NCBI GenBank assembly: GCA_030536575.1
Contig: JAUNPS010000003.1
Span: forward strand, 1-64,000
Length of the DNA stretch: 64,000 nucleotides
Direction of reading: 5' to 3'
Source of the DNA: Eubacteriales bacterium
GTDB lineage: Bacteria > Bacillota > Clostridia > Lachnospirales > Lachnospiraceae
A program made the translations under genes and the position numbers. Below are positions 7,623-15,969 of this stretch, piece after piece; positions within the stretch are counted from its first letter, which is position 1, and the number at the start of each line of letters is the position of its first letter. The notes beneath the pieces were generated by a model, which made no database searches, was not told the origin of the DNA, and was given only the letters and a program-made list of their open reading frames with translations.

Positions 7623-8704
7623 AATGTGGTAAATTTATGGAAACAGCGGCAAACCGCGATTATTCGAAAGAATGGCAGGCCCCCGGAAGCTTTCCGTGGA
7701 TTTTTCAGCGGCCGAAGGAGCCCATCACCGGACGGCCTTACAGCGTGCGGGAGAATTACATCCGCTGCGTGAAAGGGGAAAAGCCCTACTGGATGCCGGC
7801 GTACATGACGGAGAGCAATATTGTCTGGCCGGATGCCATGGAGGAACACCCGGTGCCGGAAGTGGACGGCTACGACTGGTGGGGCGTTTACTGGACCATG
7901 GTGGAAAGCGTGGGCGGCATGATCACGAAGCCGGGAACCCGGACGATTTCGGACTTCGCCAACTGGAAAGAGGAGCTGGAATGGCCGGATTTAAGCCTGG
8001 TGGATTTTAAAACGGACGGCGAAAAGATCCAGAAAATGCTGGATCCGGATCGGGTGCACATTTATGAATGCGTGGAAGGGATTTTCGAGCGTCTTCATGA
8101 AATGATCCCCTTTGACGAGTCGCTGATGGCATTCTATGAGGAACCGGAGCTTTTGGAAGAATTTTTCCAGAAGATGGCGGATTATAAGATTGAGTCTACG
8201 GCGAATATTTTCAAATATTACGGGCGTGTGGACGGCGTGCTGTACCACGACGACTGGGGCACCCAGCGCAGCGGCTTTTTCTCCAACGAAATGTTCCGGA
8301 ATCAGCTCATGCCGGCCACCAGCCGTTTCCTGAAATTCGTGAAGGATCAGGGGAAATTCATCGAGCTGCATTCCTGCGGGAAGAATGTGCAGTACATTCC
8401 GGAAATGCTGGAGATGGGGATCGATATGTGGACGCCTCAGTCGGTCATCAATGATCCGGATTACCTGTATGAACATTATGGGGATCAGATGACGTTTGCG
8501 TTCTTCGTGGAGATCGACCCGAAGGCGGACGAGGCGGAAGTGCGGAAGATTGCGCGGGATTTCGTGGATCATTTCGGGGCGAAGGGGCGCTGTATGCCGT
8601 GTTTTATGACGGATATGAGCAATCCGGCCCAGAGCATTGCTGCCCATGATGAACTGTATAACTATTCACTGGAGTATTACAACAAGCTTTACGGCCGGAA
8701 GTAA
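7619..8704 (+). CDS. URO-D/MtaA-type methyltransferase, zinc ligands intact
   Basis: A 361-residue URO-D superfamily protein and the third paralogue of the island. It starts in an ATGA overlap with the previous gene behind a GGACAGGAGG ribosome binding site. It has a longer N-terminus (about 40 residues) before the shared VRENYIRCVKGEKPYW segment, a GVLYHDDWGTQ strand very close to GLFHHDDWGSQ of the 1324 gene, and the zinc set His251-x-Cys253 (ELHSCGKN) with a C-terminal CMPC motif (Cys325, Cys328). The similarity in the DDWG region suggests that the 1324 gene derives from this type by loss of the zinc ligands. It is the last gene of the coupled operon 4126-8704. Confidence 0.82.
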   Translation: MKCGKFMETAANRDYSKEWQAPGSFPWIFQRPKEPITGRPYSVRENYIRCVKGEKPYWMPAYMTESNIVWPDAMEEHPVPEVDGYDWWGVYWTMVESVGGMITKPGTRTISDFANWKEELEWPDLSLVDFKTDGEKIQKMLDPDRVHIYECVEGIFERLHEMIPFDESLMAFYEEPELLEEFFQKMADYKIESTANIFKYYGRVDGVLYHDDWGTQRSGFFSNEMFRNQLMPATSRFLKFVKDQGKFIELHSCGKNVQYIPEMLEMGIDMWTPQSVINDPDYLYEHYGDQMTFAFFVEIDPKADEAEVRKIARDFVDHFGAKGRCMPCFMTDMSNPAQSIAAHDELYNYSLEYYNKLYGRK

Positions 8705-8711
8705 TCCGGAC

Positions 8712-8740
8712 TTTACAAAGGGGGCGGCCTGTTATAAAAT
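8712..8740 (+). promoter_or_regulatory. Promoter for the lysozyme-like gene
   Basis: TTTACA (8712-8717), 17-bp spacer, TAAAAT (8735-8740), directly behind the URO-D stop codon. It separates the lysozyme/ABC group from the URO-D operon. Confidence 0.6.
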
Positions 8741-8772
8741 AAAGCCAATATGCGATGAAAGAAGGGTTTTTT

Positions 8773-9381
8773 GTGGCAGTTGGCAGGGAAGAACGGGAAA
8801 GGCAGGTACGCCTGCAGAAGATTGGCATCGCAGCGGCAGTTGGGCTTGCGGTGCTTCTTCTTTTGTGGGCGTTTCAGATGCTGCCCTTTCAGAAGGGGCG
8901 GGCGGTGGGCTTAAGCCCGGAGGTGGAGCAGCATCGGGAGACGGTGGAAGCGTATTGCGCGGAATATGGGATTTCCGGGTACAGCGAGCTGGTTCTGGCG
9001 ATTATGCAGCAGGAGAGCGCGGGACAGGTCGTGGATGTGATGCAGTGTTCGGAGAGCCCGTTTAATACGCTGTATGCCAGGACGCCGGGGAGTATCGGGG
9101 ATACGGATTACTCCATCCGGGTAGGGGTGGAGACGTTTGCCTACTGCCTGGAGGAGGCCGGGTGTAAGTCGCCGCGGAATAAGAAGCGGCTGAAGCTGGC
9201 GATTCAGCAGTATAATTATGGGAATGATTATGCGGAGTGGGCGATGGAGAATTATGGGGGATATTCGTTGGAGAATGCGCAGGAGTATGCGGGGAAGATG
9301 ATGGCGGTGCTGGGGTGGAGCCAGTATGGGGACGCGGAGTATGTGACGCATGTGCTGCGGTATTATCGGATGGGATGGTAA
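8773..9381 (+). CDS. Membrane-anchored lysozyme-like (CwlT-type) muralytic protein
   Basis: A 202-residue protein with one N-terminal transmembrane segment (IGIAAAVGLAVLLLLWAFQML) and then the Lysozyme_like domain typical of CwlT and related transglycosylases: YGISGYSELVLAIMQQES with the catalytic Glu (codon at 9013), SIRVGVETFAYCL, and LAIQQYNYGNDY. The frame opens with ATG at 8755, but AGAAGGG lies 6 bases before the GTG at 8773, which makes GTG the better start. The domain should face outside the membrane and cut peptidoglycan glycan strands. Two ABC half-transporters follow after 7 bases. CwlT-type enzymes often serve conjugation or secretion machines; no such machine is present here. Confidence 0.78.
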   Translation: MAVGREERERQVRLQKIGIAAAVGLAVLLLLWAFQMLPFQKGRAVGLSPEVEQHRETVEAYCAEYGISGYSELVLAIMQQESAGQVVDVMQCSESPFNTLYARTPGSIGDTDYSIRVGVETFAYCLEEAGCKSPRNKKRLKLAIQQYNYGNDYAEWAMENYGGYSLENAQEYAGKMMAVLGWSQYGDAEYVTHVLRYYRMGW

Positions 9382-9388
9382 AAGGAAG

Positions 9389-11149
9389 ATGAAAAAGAAT
9401 TTATTGGACAATGTGTGGTATGTCCTGTCGAAAACGTGGAAGTATGAGAAAAGGGTTCTTTTGATTATTGGATTGCAGACGGTAATCGGGGTAATCAGCC
9501 CGCTGGCGGGTGTTTTCCTTCCGGCATTGGTGGTAAATGGGATCAGTACGGAATTGGATGCCCGGATTATGGCCGGGATTGCGGTGGTGATGCTTTGCTT
9601 AATGATTGGCAATACTGCGGCGGCTTACATAGAAAATATTTACAGCACGTATTTGATGAATAATAAAATCGGGTTTTTGTCGGCGCTGTTCCGGCAAAAG
9701 ATGAAGATTGACTATGCGTATGTGGAAAGTCCGGAAGGACAGAATCAATATGAAAACGCCATGATGTCAATCCTGAACGATTCTTCCGGGATTTCCGGGA
9801 TGCTTTCGCTGATGGGGCCGATTTTTAAGAATATTTTGGGACTTCTCGTGAACGTGGTTCTGATCGTGAAGTTCAATGGATGGATTGTAGTGGTATTGGT
9901 AGTGACTGCGGCAGTCCATTTTTTCATTGCGTCCAAAATCCGCGAAAAACAGGATACCCTGCGGGAACCGCTTGCGGATTCGAACAGAAAATTAAACTAT
10001 CTCTTCAACTATGTGTCGGGGAATACCGGGGCCAGGGAAATCTGGATTTTCGGCATGCATACCTGGCTGGCAAACGTCATTGACCAAGTGACCCGTCTGC
10101 GTCTTGGAACAGCCGAAAAGAATGCAAGATACCAGTTTTCTTTATCCATTTCGGACAGTCTGATGCTCGCATTGCGGGATGCATTTGCCTATTGGATTAC
10201 GATTCAGGCGGTTCTGGCGGGGAAGATCGAAGTCTGGGAGCTTGTCCTTTACCTTGGCATCATAACCTGTATCTCTTCACTCTTTACCGAGCTGACGAAT
10301 CAGCTCGCCTCCCTTGGCCAGCGGAACCTGGAGATCGTAACATTTCGGGAATTCATGGATCGGGATTGTTCGGACGATGGGCTGGAATGCGAAAACGGGC
10401 CGCTTACGATTGAATTGAAGGACGTTTCTTTCCGCTTCCAGGAGGATGGGCCATACGTTTTAAGGCATGTCAATCTGACGCTTCACGAAAAGGAAAAAAT
10501 TGCGCTGGTCGGCGAGAACGGGGCCGGGAAGAGTACCCTGGTAAAAATCATCTGCGGGCTTTATAAGCCGACGGAAGGAAAGGTTCTGGTCAATGGGGTG
10601 GATCTGGAAACGATGAAATTGTCCGGTTATCAGAAGCTTTTGGCAACCGCTTTCCAGGACACCTATCTGATGCCGATGACGGTTGGGGAAAATATCGCCT
10701 TTGGCGATGCGCAAGCGCATACGGAAGAAATCCGGAACTGCCTGGAAATGGCCGGTTTGGAGGGCGAATTTCTGGATGAAAACAGGGCGCTTACGAAAAT
10801 GCTTGATCCGAATGGCCTGGTGCCCTCTGGCGGCCAGAAACAGAAGCTGGTTCTTGCAAGGGTGGCTTTTAAACTGCTCTACCGCAAGGCGCAGGTTCTG
10901 ATTTTGGACGAGCCGACGGCTGCGATGGACGCGATTGCTGAGAAAGCATTTTATGAAAACTATATCCAGTTGGCAGAAAACAAGAGCTGTATTTTGATCT
11001 CTCATCGGTTGAAATCGACCAGTGTCTGCGATTCGATCCTTGTTATGGAAAAGGGAAGCATCATCGAACAGGGGACGCATGAAAGCCTGATGAGGGAAGG
11101 TACGCGTTATAAAGAAATGTATCAGCTTCAAAGCAGCTATTACCAATAA
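9389..11149 (+). CDS. ABC exporter half-transporter (membrane plus ATPase domains), first of a pair
   Basis: A 586-residue type IV ABC half-transporter with an N-terminal six-helix domain (about residues 1-310) and a C-terminal nucleotide-binding domain. The latter has Walker A GENGAGKST, a Q-loop in TAFQDTYL, the signature PSGGQKQK (Pro for the usual Ser/Leu) and Walker B VLILDEPTAAMD followed by an ISHRL H-loop. The frame is open from 9350 inside the upstream gene, but AAGGAAG just before the ATG at 9389 marks the start. It probably forms a heterodimer with the next gene. The substrate is unknown. Confidence 0.85.
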   Translation: MKKNLLDNVWYVLSKTWKYEKRVLLIIGLQTVIGVISPLAGVFLPALVVNGISTELDARIMAGIAVVMLCLMIGNTAAAYIENIYSTYLMNNKIGFLSALFRQKMKIDYAYVESPEGQNQYENAMMSILNDSSGISGMLSLMGPIFKNILGLLVNVVLIVKFNGWIVVVLVVTAAVHFFIASKIREKQDTLREPLADSNRKLNYLFNYVSGNTGAREIWIFGMHTWLANVIDQVTRLRLGTAEKNARYQFSLSISDSLMLALRDAFAYWITIQAVLAGKIEVWELVLYLGIITCISSLFTELTNQLASLGQRNLEIVTFREFMDRDCSDDGLECENGPLTIELKDVSFRFQEDGPYVLRHVNLTLHEKEKIALVGENGAGKSTLVKIICGLYKPTEGKVLVNGVDLETMKLSGYQKLLATAFQDTYLMPMTVGENIAFGDAQAHTEEIRNCLEMAGLEGEFLDENRALTKMLDPNGLVPSGGQKQKLVLARVAFKLLYRKAQVLILDEPTAAMDAIAEKAFYENYIQLAENKSCILISHRLKSTSVCDSILVMEKGSIIEQGTHESLMREGTRYKEMYQLQSSYYQ

Positions 11150-11169
11150 AAGGCAGAGGGGGAAACGTT

Positions 11170-13014
11170 GTGAAAGGAATGAAACATTATGCTGGCAATC
11201 TGAACCGGATGTTCCGCTGCCTGGCGCAGTTGGCTCCGGAGCTGTTCGGGCTGGTACTGGCAATCGCGGTGCTGGAAGCCATCTTGCCTTATGTAAATGT
11301 GATTGCGATCCAATTGATGATCGACGGGCTGACGGCAGGGAGAGCGGGCGGCGTGATTGTCCGGATTGTCGTCCTTACGATTGCGGTCAATATCCTGTTC
11401 CGGCTTGTCTTGGGAGAGCTGCGCAGGAGGCGTGAGATTTCGGAAGTCCGCCTGGATCTTGCTTTTCAAAAGAAGCTGCATCTGCATGAAATGCGGCTGT
11501 CGCTGGTTGAGCTGGAGTCTGCCGGGGTTGCGGAATTGAGACGGAATATCGAGCAGGCGAAGATGCGAAACGGCGGGGTAGAAAATGTTGTCCTTGATTT
11601 TGAGCTTGTGGTGAAAAATCTCGCGTCGCTGGTGACGGCGGGGGTTGTCTTTGCGCGGATTTTCCTTGGCCAGCAAAGCGGTGGGAGCCGGTCTTTCTGG
11701 ACGTCGCCGTTTCCGGTGCTGATCCTGGTATTGCTGGTCATTGCGGGAACATTGCTTACACTGAAATGGCAGGCGGCGCAGAATATCCGGGTATCCGAGC
11801 TGAATGAGAAGGCAAACCAGGCGAACGGGAGCGCTTTTGCTTACATGGAGTTTATTTCAAATTACCATTTTGGGAAGGAAATCCGGATTTTCTCGCTTGG
11901 GGATTATCTGTGCAATTTTTTCGAGTATCTCTGGACGTCGTCGATTGGCTATACGCTGACGCAGGAATTGGGGAAAGCGAAAGCAAAGATTCCATGCATT
12001 ACGGTTTTGTGCAATGAAATCCTGAATGTTTTTATTTACATTTTGGCGATTGGGAAGGCGTATGCGAAAGAGATTTCGGTAGGGAATGTGGTGGTGTATA
12101 TCAACAGCATTCAGGCGTTTGTCCAGGCGATGGTGACGCTGATCGGGTCGAGTGGGGAAATGATGGGGCATGGGGTACTGATGCAGCCGTTTCTTGACCT
12201 GCTTGATCTGGAAGAAGAATGTTTCACGGCGGATGAAGGGGTGGAGGTGCCAGCAGAGATCGGGGAACTTGCTTTCGAGCATGTCTATTTTAAGTATCCG
12301 GGACAGGTAAACTGGGTGCTGGAGGATGTGAGTTTTACCCTGAAGGGAGACCAGAAGATGGCGCTTGTAGGGGAAAACGGGGCTGGCAAAAGCACGCTGA
12401 TTAAGCTGATCTGCCGGTTTTATGAGCCAGGCCGGGGATGTATAAAAATGAATGGCGTGGATATCCGGCGATATGAGAAGACGCGGTATTGGGAGCTGAT
12501 CAGTGCGGTGTTTCAGGATTTCTCCCTGCCTGCGCTGGCGCTTGGAAATGTGATTTCCGGGAAGGAGGATTTTGACCGGGAAAAGGAGGAGGCGGTTCTG
12601 CGGCAGGTGGGGATGGATGCGTGGATGGAGAAGCTGGGAATTTCGTTTGAACAGTGCCTTTATAATGATTTTTCGGATGCGGGAGTGGAGATTTCGGGCG
12701 GGGAGAGTCAGAAGCTGGCGATTGCGAGGGCGGTGTATAAGGGGGCGGCGGTTGTGATTTTGGATGAGCCGACGGCGGCGCTGGACCCGGTGGCGGAGGC
12801 GGCGGTTTTCCGGGATTTTCGGGGGATTTGTGAGGAGAAGACTTGTATTTTTATTTCGCATAGGCTGTATAGCTGCAGGGTTTGTGATTTTGTGGTGGTG
12901 TTGGATAAGGGGAGGGTGGTGCAGCAGGGGAGGCATGAGGAGCTTGTGAGTAGTTTTGGGAAATATAGGGAGTTGTGGGAGGCGCAGGTGGGGTTATATA
13001 GAGATCGTAAATAA
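11170..13014 (+). CDS. ABC exporter half-transporter, second of a pair
   Basis: A 614-residue half-transporter with the same domain order as its neighbour: a membrane domain up to about residue 340, then Walker A GENGAGKST, Q-loop AVFQDFSL, signature ISGGESQK, Walker B VVILDEPTAALD and ISHRL. The start is GTG at 11170 behind AGAGGGGG; an ATG at 11179 is possible. The pair overlaps in function with multidrug, peptide and lipid exporters, which cannot be told apart by sequence. From about 12,560 the reading frame becomes very rich in G-ending codons compared with its first half. A strong terminator follows at 13020. Confidence 0.85.
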   Translation: MKGMKHYAGNLNRMFRCLAQLAPELFGLVLAIAVLEAILPYVNVIAIQLMIDGLTAGRAGGVIVRIVVLTIAVNILFRLVLGELRRRREISEVRLDLAFQKKLHLHEMRLSLVELESAGVAELRRNIEQAKMRNGGVENVVLDFELVVKNLASLVTAGVVFARIFLGQQSGGSRSFWTSPFPVLILVLLVIAGTLLTLKWQAAQNIRVSELNEKANQANGSAFAYMEFISNYHFGKEIRIFSLGDYLCNFFEYLWTSSIGYTLTQELGKAKAKIPCITVLCNEILNVFIYILAIGKAYAKEISVGNVVVYINSIQAFVQAMVTLIGSSGEMMGHGVLMQPFLDLLDLEEECFTADEGVEVPAEIGELAFEHVYFKYPGQVNWVLEDVSFTLKGDQKMALVGENGAGKSTLIKLICRFYEPGRGCIKMNGVDIRRYEKTRYWELISAVFQDFSLPALALGNVISGKEDFDREKEEAVLRQVGMDAWMEKLGISFEQCLYNDFSDAGVEISGGESQKLAIARAVYKGAAVVILDEPTAALDPVAEAAVFRDFRGICEEKTCIFISHRLYSCRVCDFVVVLDKGRVVQQGRHEELVSSFGKYRELWEAQVGLYRDRK

Positions 13015-13019
13015 GGTAG

Positions 13020-13070
13020 AAAGGGAGCGATCGTGGCCAGCCCAGAAAGCAGCCGCGGCAGCTCCCTTTT
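13020..13070 (+). terminator. Terminator of the lysozyme/ABC operon
   Basis: A long hairpin: AAAGGGAGC (13020-13028) pairs with GCTCCCTTT, and inside it CGTGGC pairs with GCCGCG. The outer stem ends in TTTT. Confidence 0.75.
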
Positions 13071-13114
13071 CTATGCAAATCTGCGTTTGCCTTCAATGGA
13101 AAATTAAGAAATAC

Positions 13115-13143
13115 TAGACGAAATATAAAAAAAGAGTTAAAAT
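13115..13143 (+). promoter_or_regulatory. Candidate promoter of the Mrp/Mbh antiporter operon
   Basis: TAGACG (13115-13120), 17-bp spacer, TAAAAT (13138-13143), in an AT-rich stretch 47 bases before the first gene. It is the only good candidate in the spacer. Confidence 0.45.
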
Positions 13144-13189
13144 AAAAACGATTTTTGTGAAAAAAGGGAAAACGGAAGGAAGCGAAAAC

Positions 13190-13651
13190 ATGTATCTCTT
13201 GTATTTTCTGGTATGGGTAATCTTTAACGGAAACGTGACCCTGGAAATCTGTCTCTTCGGCGTGGTTATCGCAGGCCTGATTTTTGCGTTTACCTGCAAG
13301 TTCATGGACTACAGTATTGAAAAAGAAAAGAAAAATCTGAAGAAGGTTTTCCGGTTTATGCGGTATGTCTGCGTGCTGGTGAAGGAGATTGTGAAGGCGA
13401 ATTTTGCCGTGATCCATATGATTTTGTCCGAGCGGGAGGAAGTGGAACCGGTGCTGGTGAAGTTTCAGGCGGATATGAAGACGCCTACCGGGCAGGCCCT
13501 GCTGGCGAATGCCATCACGCTGACGCCGGGCACCATCACGGTCAGCCTGGAAAACTCCGAATACGTGGTGCACTGTCTGGATGAGAGTCTGGCAGAGGGC
13601 ATCGATGATTCGGTATTTGTGAAACTTTTGACAGATCTGGAGAAAGACTGA
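13190..13651 (+). CDS. mrpE: Mrp-type Na+/H+ antiporter subunit E (MbhA-like)
   Basis: A 153-residue protein with two N-terminal hydrophobic segments (MYLLYFLVWVIFNG and a following helix) and the conserved MrpE tail: LLANAITLTPGTITVSL, then YVVHCLD. The frame is open from 13157, but GGAAGGAAG sits 7 bases before the ATG at 13190 and the conserved N-terminus begins there. MrpE is part of the small-subunit set of the multi-subunit antiporter in the cytoplasmic membrane. It heads a tightly packed ten-gene operon whose first eight positions follow the MbhA-to-MbhH order of archaeal membrane-bound hydrogenases. Confidence 0.88.
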   Translation: MYLLYFLVWVIFNGNVTLEICLFGVVIAGLIFAFTCKFMDYSIEKEKKNLKKVFRFMRYVCVLVKEIVKANFAVIHMILSEREEVEPVLVKFQADMKTPTGQALLANAITLTPGTITVSLENSEYVVHCLDESLAEGIDDSVFVKLLTDLEKD

Positions 13652-13664
13652 GGAGGGTGAAAGC

Positions 13665-14003
13665 ATGGGAAAAGGAATACCGGGATTGGAGCAGGCCTAC
13701 AATATTCTTTTTACGGTGGCTCTGATTTTTCTGGCGGTGATGGTGCTGCTGTGTCTGCTGCGGGCGATCATCGGGCCGCGCATCGCGGATCGGATCGTGG
13801 CCGTAAATATGATGGGAACGATGGTCATGGTGATCATCGCGATCCTGGCGCTGATGCTGGAGGAAGGCTATCTGGCGGATGTGTGTCTGATTTATGCAAT
13901 GATCAGCTTCCTGGCGGTCATCGTGCTGACGAAGGTTTACATGGGTGTTTACCTGGAAAAGAAGGAAAAAATGAAGGAGGAAGAAGAACATGGCGGTGCT
14001 TGA
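13665..14003 (+). CDS. mrpF: Mrp-type antiporter subunit F (MbhB-like)
   Basis: A 112-residue membrane protein with three helices and the family core RAIIGPRIADRIVAVNMMG, followed by DVCLIYAMISFLAVIVLTK. The charged C-terminal KKEKMKEEEEH tail lies in the cytoplasm. GAGGAGGGTGAAAGC precedes the ATG. It overlaps the next gene by 14 bases. Subunit F is a small structural subunit near the ion path. Confidence 0.9.
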   Translation: MGKGIPGLEQAYNILFTVALIFLAVMVLLCLLRAIIGPRIADRIVAVNMMGTMVMVIIAILALMLEEGYLADVCLIYAMISFLAVIVLTKVYMGVYLEKKEKMKEEEEHGGA

Positions 14004-14340
14004 GTGGATTCGGTTCCTGGCGGGCGCTTGTCTGCTGCTGCTGGGGCTTGGGATTTTTATTGTAGAAATGATCGGCGTTTTTCGGTTCAAGTATGTGCTG
14101 AACCGCATGCATGCGGCGGCTATGGGGGATACCCTGGGGATCGGTTTTTCCCTGGCCGGGCTGATCCTGATGAGCGGACTGAATTTTACGTCGCTGAAGC
14201 TGCTGTTTGTGATCGTGTTCCTGTGGTTCGCTTCCCCGGCGTCCTCCCATCTGATCGCCCGCCTGGAAGTTACGACGAATGAGGATGAGGAGCCCCATTA
14301 CCGCACGGCGGCGCTTCACGATCTGGATAAGGAGGCGTGA
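13990..14340 (+). CDS. mrpG: Mrp-type antiporter subunit G (MbhC-like)
   Basis: A 116-residue protein with the MnhG/PhaG signature GVFRFKYVLNRMHAAAMGDTLG and three predicted helices. The ribosome binding site is inside the end of mrpF (AAGGAGGAAGAAG). The next gene begins one base after the stop. Length and motif are typical of the family. Confidence 0.9.
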   Translation: MAVLEWIRFLAGACLLLLGLGIFIVEMIGVFRFKYVLNRMHAAAMGDTLGIGFSLAGLILMSGLNFTSLKLLFVIVFLWFASPASSHLIARLEVTTNEDEEPHYRTAALHDLDKEA

Positions 14341-14341
14341 C

Positions 14342-14614
14342 ATGCAGATTTTTACTTATTTATTGCTGGGATTTCTGGTGGTCTGCGCCGTGTCGGTGAG
14401 CCTTTCGAAGAATCTGCTGAACTCGATCCTGATTTATATGTCCTACAGCCTGATTATGTCGATTATCTGGATCCTGCTGGAATCGCCGGATCTGGCTATC
14501 ACGGAAGCGGCGGTTGGCGCGGGAATCACCAGTATTCTGTTTTTTATTACCCTGAAAAAGATTCATGCGATTATGAAGGACAAGGAAGAAGAGGGGGAAG
14601 AAAAAGATGAGTAA
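14342..14614 (+). CDS. MbhD-like (DUF4040) subunit, equivalent to part of the MrpA C-terminus
   Basis: A 90-residue protein with two to three transmembrane helices and the DUF4040/MbhD motif SPDLAITEAAVGAGITSILFF. The open frame reaches back to 14279, but the ATG at 14342, right after the mrpG stop, gives the conserved start. In standard bacterial Mrp this sequence is part of the long MrpA protein; as a separate gene it follows the Mbh gene plan. The acidic tail overlaps the next start by 8 bases. Confidence 0.85.
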   Translation: MQIFTYLLLGFLVVCAVSVSLSKNLLNSILIYMSYSLIMSIIWILLESPDLAITEAAVGAGITSILFFITLKKIHAIMKDKEEEGEEKDE

Positions 14615-15590
14615 AAAAGTACCGCAGGAAGAATACGAAAAAACATTGTCCTGGCGGCTGCGCCAATGGCTGGACGGGACAAAGGATCCGTTCCTGGACA
14701 ATGTGGAAATGAAGCCCCAGAAGAAATTTTCGGAGGAAAAAGAACTTGTCGTAAAGCGCGAAAAAGAGAAGGAACGGATTCGGGAGCGGGTCTACGACGT
14801 GCGGCATAATGCGCAGATGCGGTATTTCAACAAATTTTACAAGGTTTTCAGCGTGCTGTTCTGTCTGGTTCTGGTCTTTCTGCTTCTGGTGGCGGTGTCT
14901 TATCTGCCGACGTTTGGAAACCCGGAAAATCCGGTGAATAACGAAGTGGCTGCCCGCTATATCGAAAGCGGACTGGAGGAGACCGGCGCGGTCAATATCG
15001 TGACGGGCATGATCCTGGACTACCGTGCGTTTGATACCCTGGGAGAGTCCCACGTGCTGTTCATTGCCACTTGTACCGTCCTGATTCTGCTGCGAAATGA
15101 TTCGAAGAAAAAGAAGAAGGACGGAGAAGGCGGCGAGACGGACGATCTGGAGAATGACCGGCTTCATGAGCCGAAAAATGACGTGATTCTTCAGACCGTT
15201 GCGCGGATTCTGGTTCCGTTCATTTTTATTTTCGGGATTTATGTGATTTTATGCGGACATCTGGGGCCGGGCGGCGGATTTTCCGGAGGCGCGGTGATCG
15301 GCGCGGGGCTGATCCTTTATCTGAATGCGTTCGGCTTTGCCAAAACAGAGCGGTTCTTTACGGAAAAGACCTACAAAAAACTCAGCTTTGGCGCACTGGC
15401 CTGCTATTGTCTGGCAAAGAGCTATTCCTTCTACACAGGCGCGAATCACCTCGAAAGCGGAATTCCGCTGGGAACGCCGGGGGCGATCCTGAGCAGCGGG
15501 CTGATCCTGCTGCTGAATATCTGCGTGGGCCTAGTGGTAGCGGGAACCATGTACACGTTTTATGTCATGTTCAGGAAAGGAGCGTATTGA
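14607..15590 (+). CDS. mrpB: Fused MbhE-like and MrpB (MbhF-like) subunit
   Basis: A 327-residue protein in three parts. Residues 1-75 are a highly charged, probably cytoplasmic helix (EKELVVKREKEKERIRE) with no family I recognise. About residues 76-180 match the MbhE/MrpA C-terminal segment, with TGAVNIVTGMILDYRAFDTLGE. The rest is MrpB/MnhB, with LVPFIFIFGIYVILCGHLGPGGGF and GGFSGGAVIGAGLILY. MbhE and MbhF are separate genes in archaeal Mbh, so this is a fusion, and the basic N-terminal extension is unusual. It begins within the end of the previous gene (ATGAGTAA overlap). Confidence 0.85.
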   Translation: MSKKVPQEEYEKTLSWRLRQWLDGTKDPFLDNVEMKPQKKFSEEKELVVKREKEKERIRERVYDVRHNAQMRYFNKFYKVFSVLFCLVLVFLLLVAVSYLPTFGNPENPVNNEVAARYIESGLEETGAVNIVTGMILDYRAFDTLGESHVLFIATCTVLILLRNDSKKKKKDGEGGETDDLENDRLHEPKNDVILQTVARILVPFIFIFGIYVILCGHLGPGGGFSGGAVIGAGLILYLNAFGFAKTERFFTEKTYKKLSFGALACYCLAKSYSFYTGANHLESGIPLGTPGAILSSGLILLLNICVGLVVAGTMYTFYVMFRKGAY

Positions 15591-15591
15591 G

Positions 15592-15969
15592 ATGGACTTG
15601 AGTAACCTTTTGAAGAATTATGAAGAAGCGGTCGCAATGATCCTGTTTGGAATCGGCTTTTCCAACCTCCTTCTGCAGAAAAATCTGATCAAAAAAATCA
15701 TTGGCTTTAACATCATGGATACGTCCATGTACCTGTTTCTGGCCCTGAAAGGGTATATCAGCGGGCGGAAAGCGCCGATCGTGACGGACGGCGTTACAAG
15801 CGTGGAAGCTTACATAAATCCGATTCCCAGCGGCCTAGTGCTGACCGGAATCGTGGTTTCCGTTTCCGTGACCGCGCTGATGCTGTCCCTGACGATCCGC
15901 CTTTACCGGCGATACCATACCCTTGACCTGGATGAAATTTCCACCCGGCTGAACAAGGAGGGGCTGTGA
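15592..15969 (+). CDS. mrpC: Mrp-type antiporter subunit C (MbhG/NuoK-like)
   Basis: A 125-residue NuoK-like protein with three helices: FGIGFSNLLLQKNLIKKIIGFNIMDTS, then an INPIPSGLVLTGIVVSVSVTALML core that carries the family PxPxxLxLTxIVI pattern. The start at 15592 follows AAAGGAG; the frame opening at 15562 is inside mrpB. It overlaps the next start by one base (TGATG). Confidence 0.9.
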   Translation: MDLSNLLKNYEEAVAMILFGIGFSNLLLQKNLIKKIIGFNIMDTSMYLFLALKGYISGRKAPIVTDGVTSVEAYINPIPSGLVLTGIVVSVSVTALMLSLTIRLYRRYHTLDLDEISTRLNKEGL

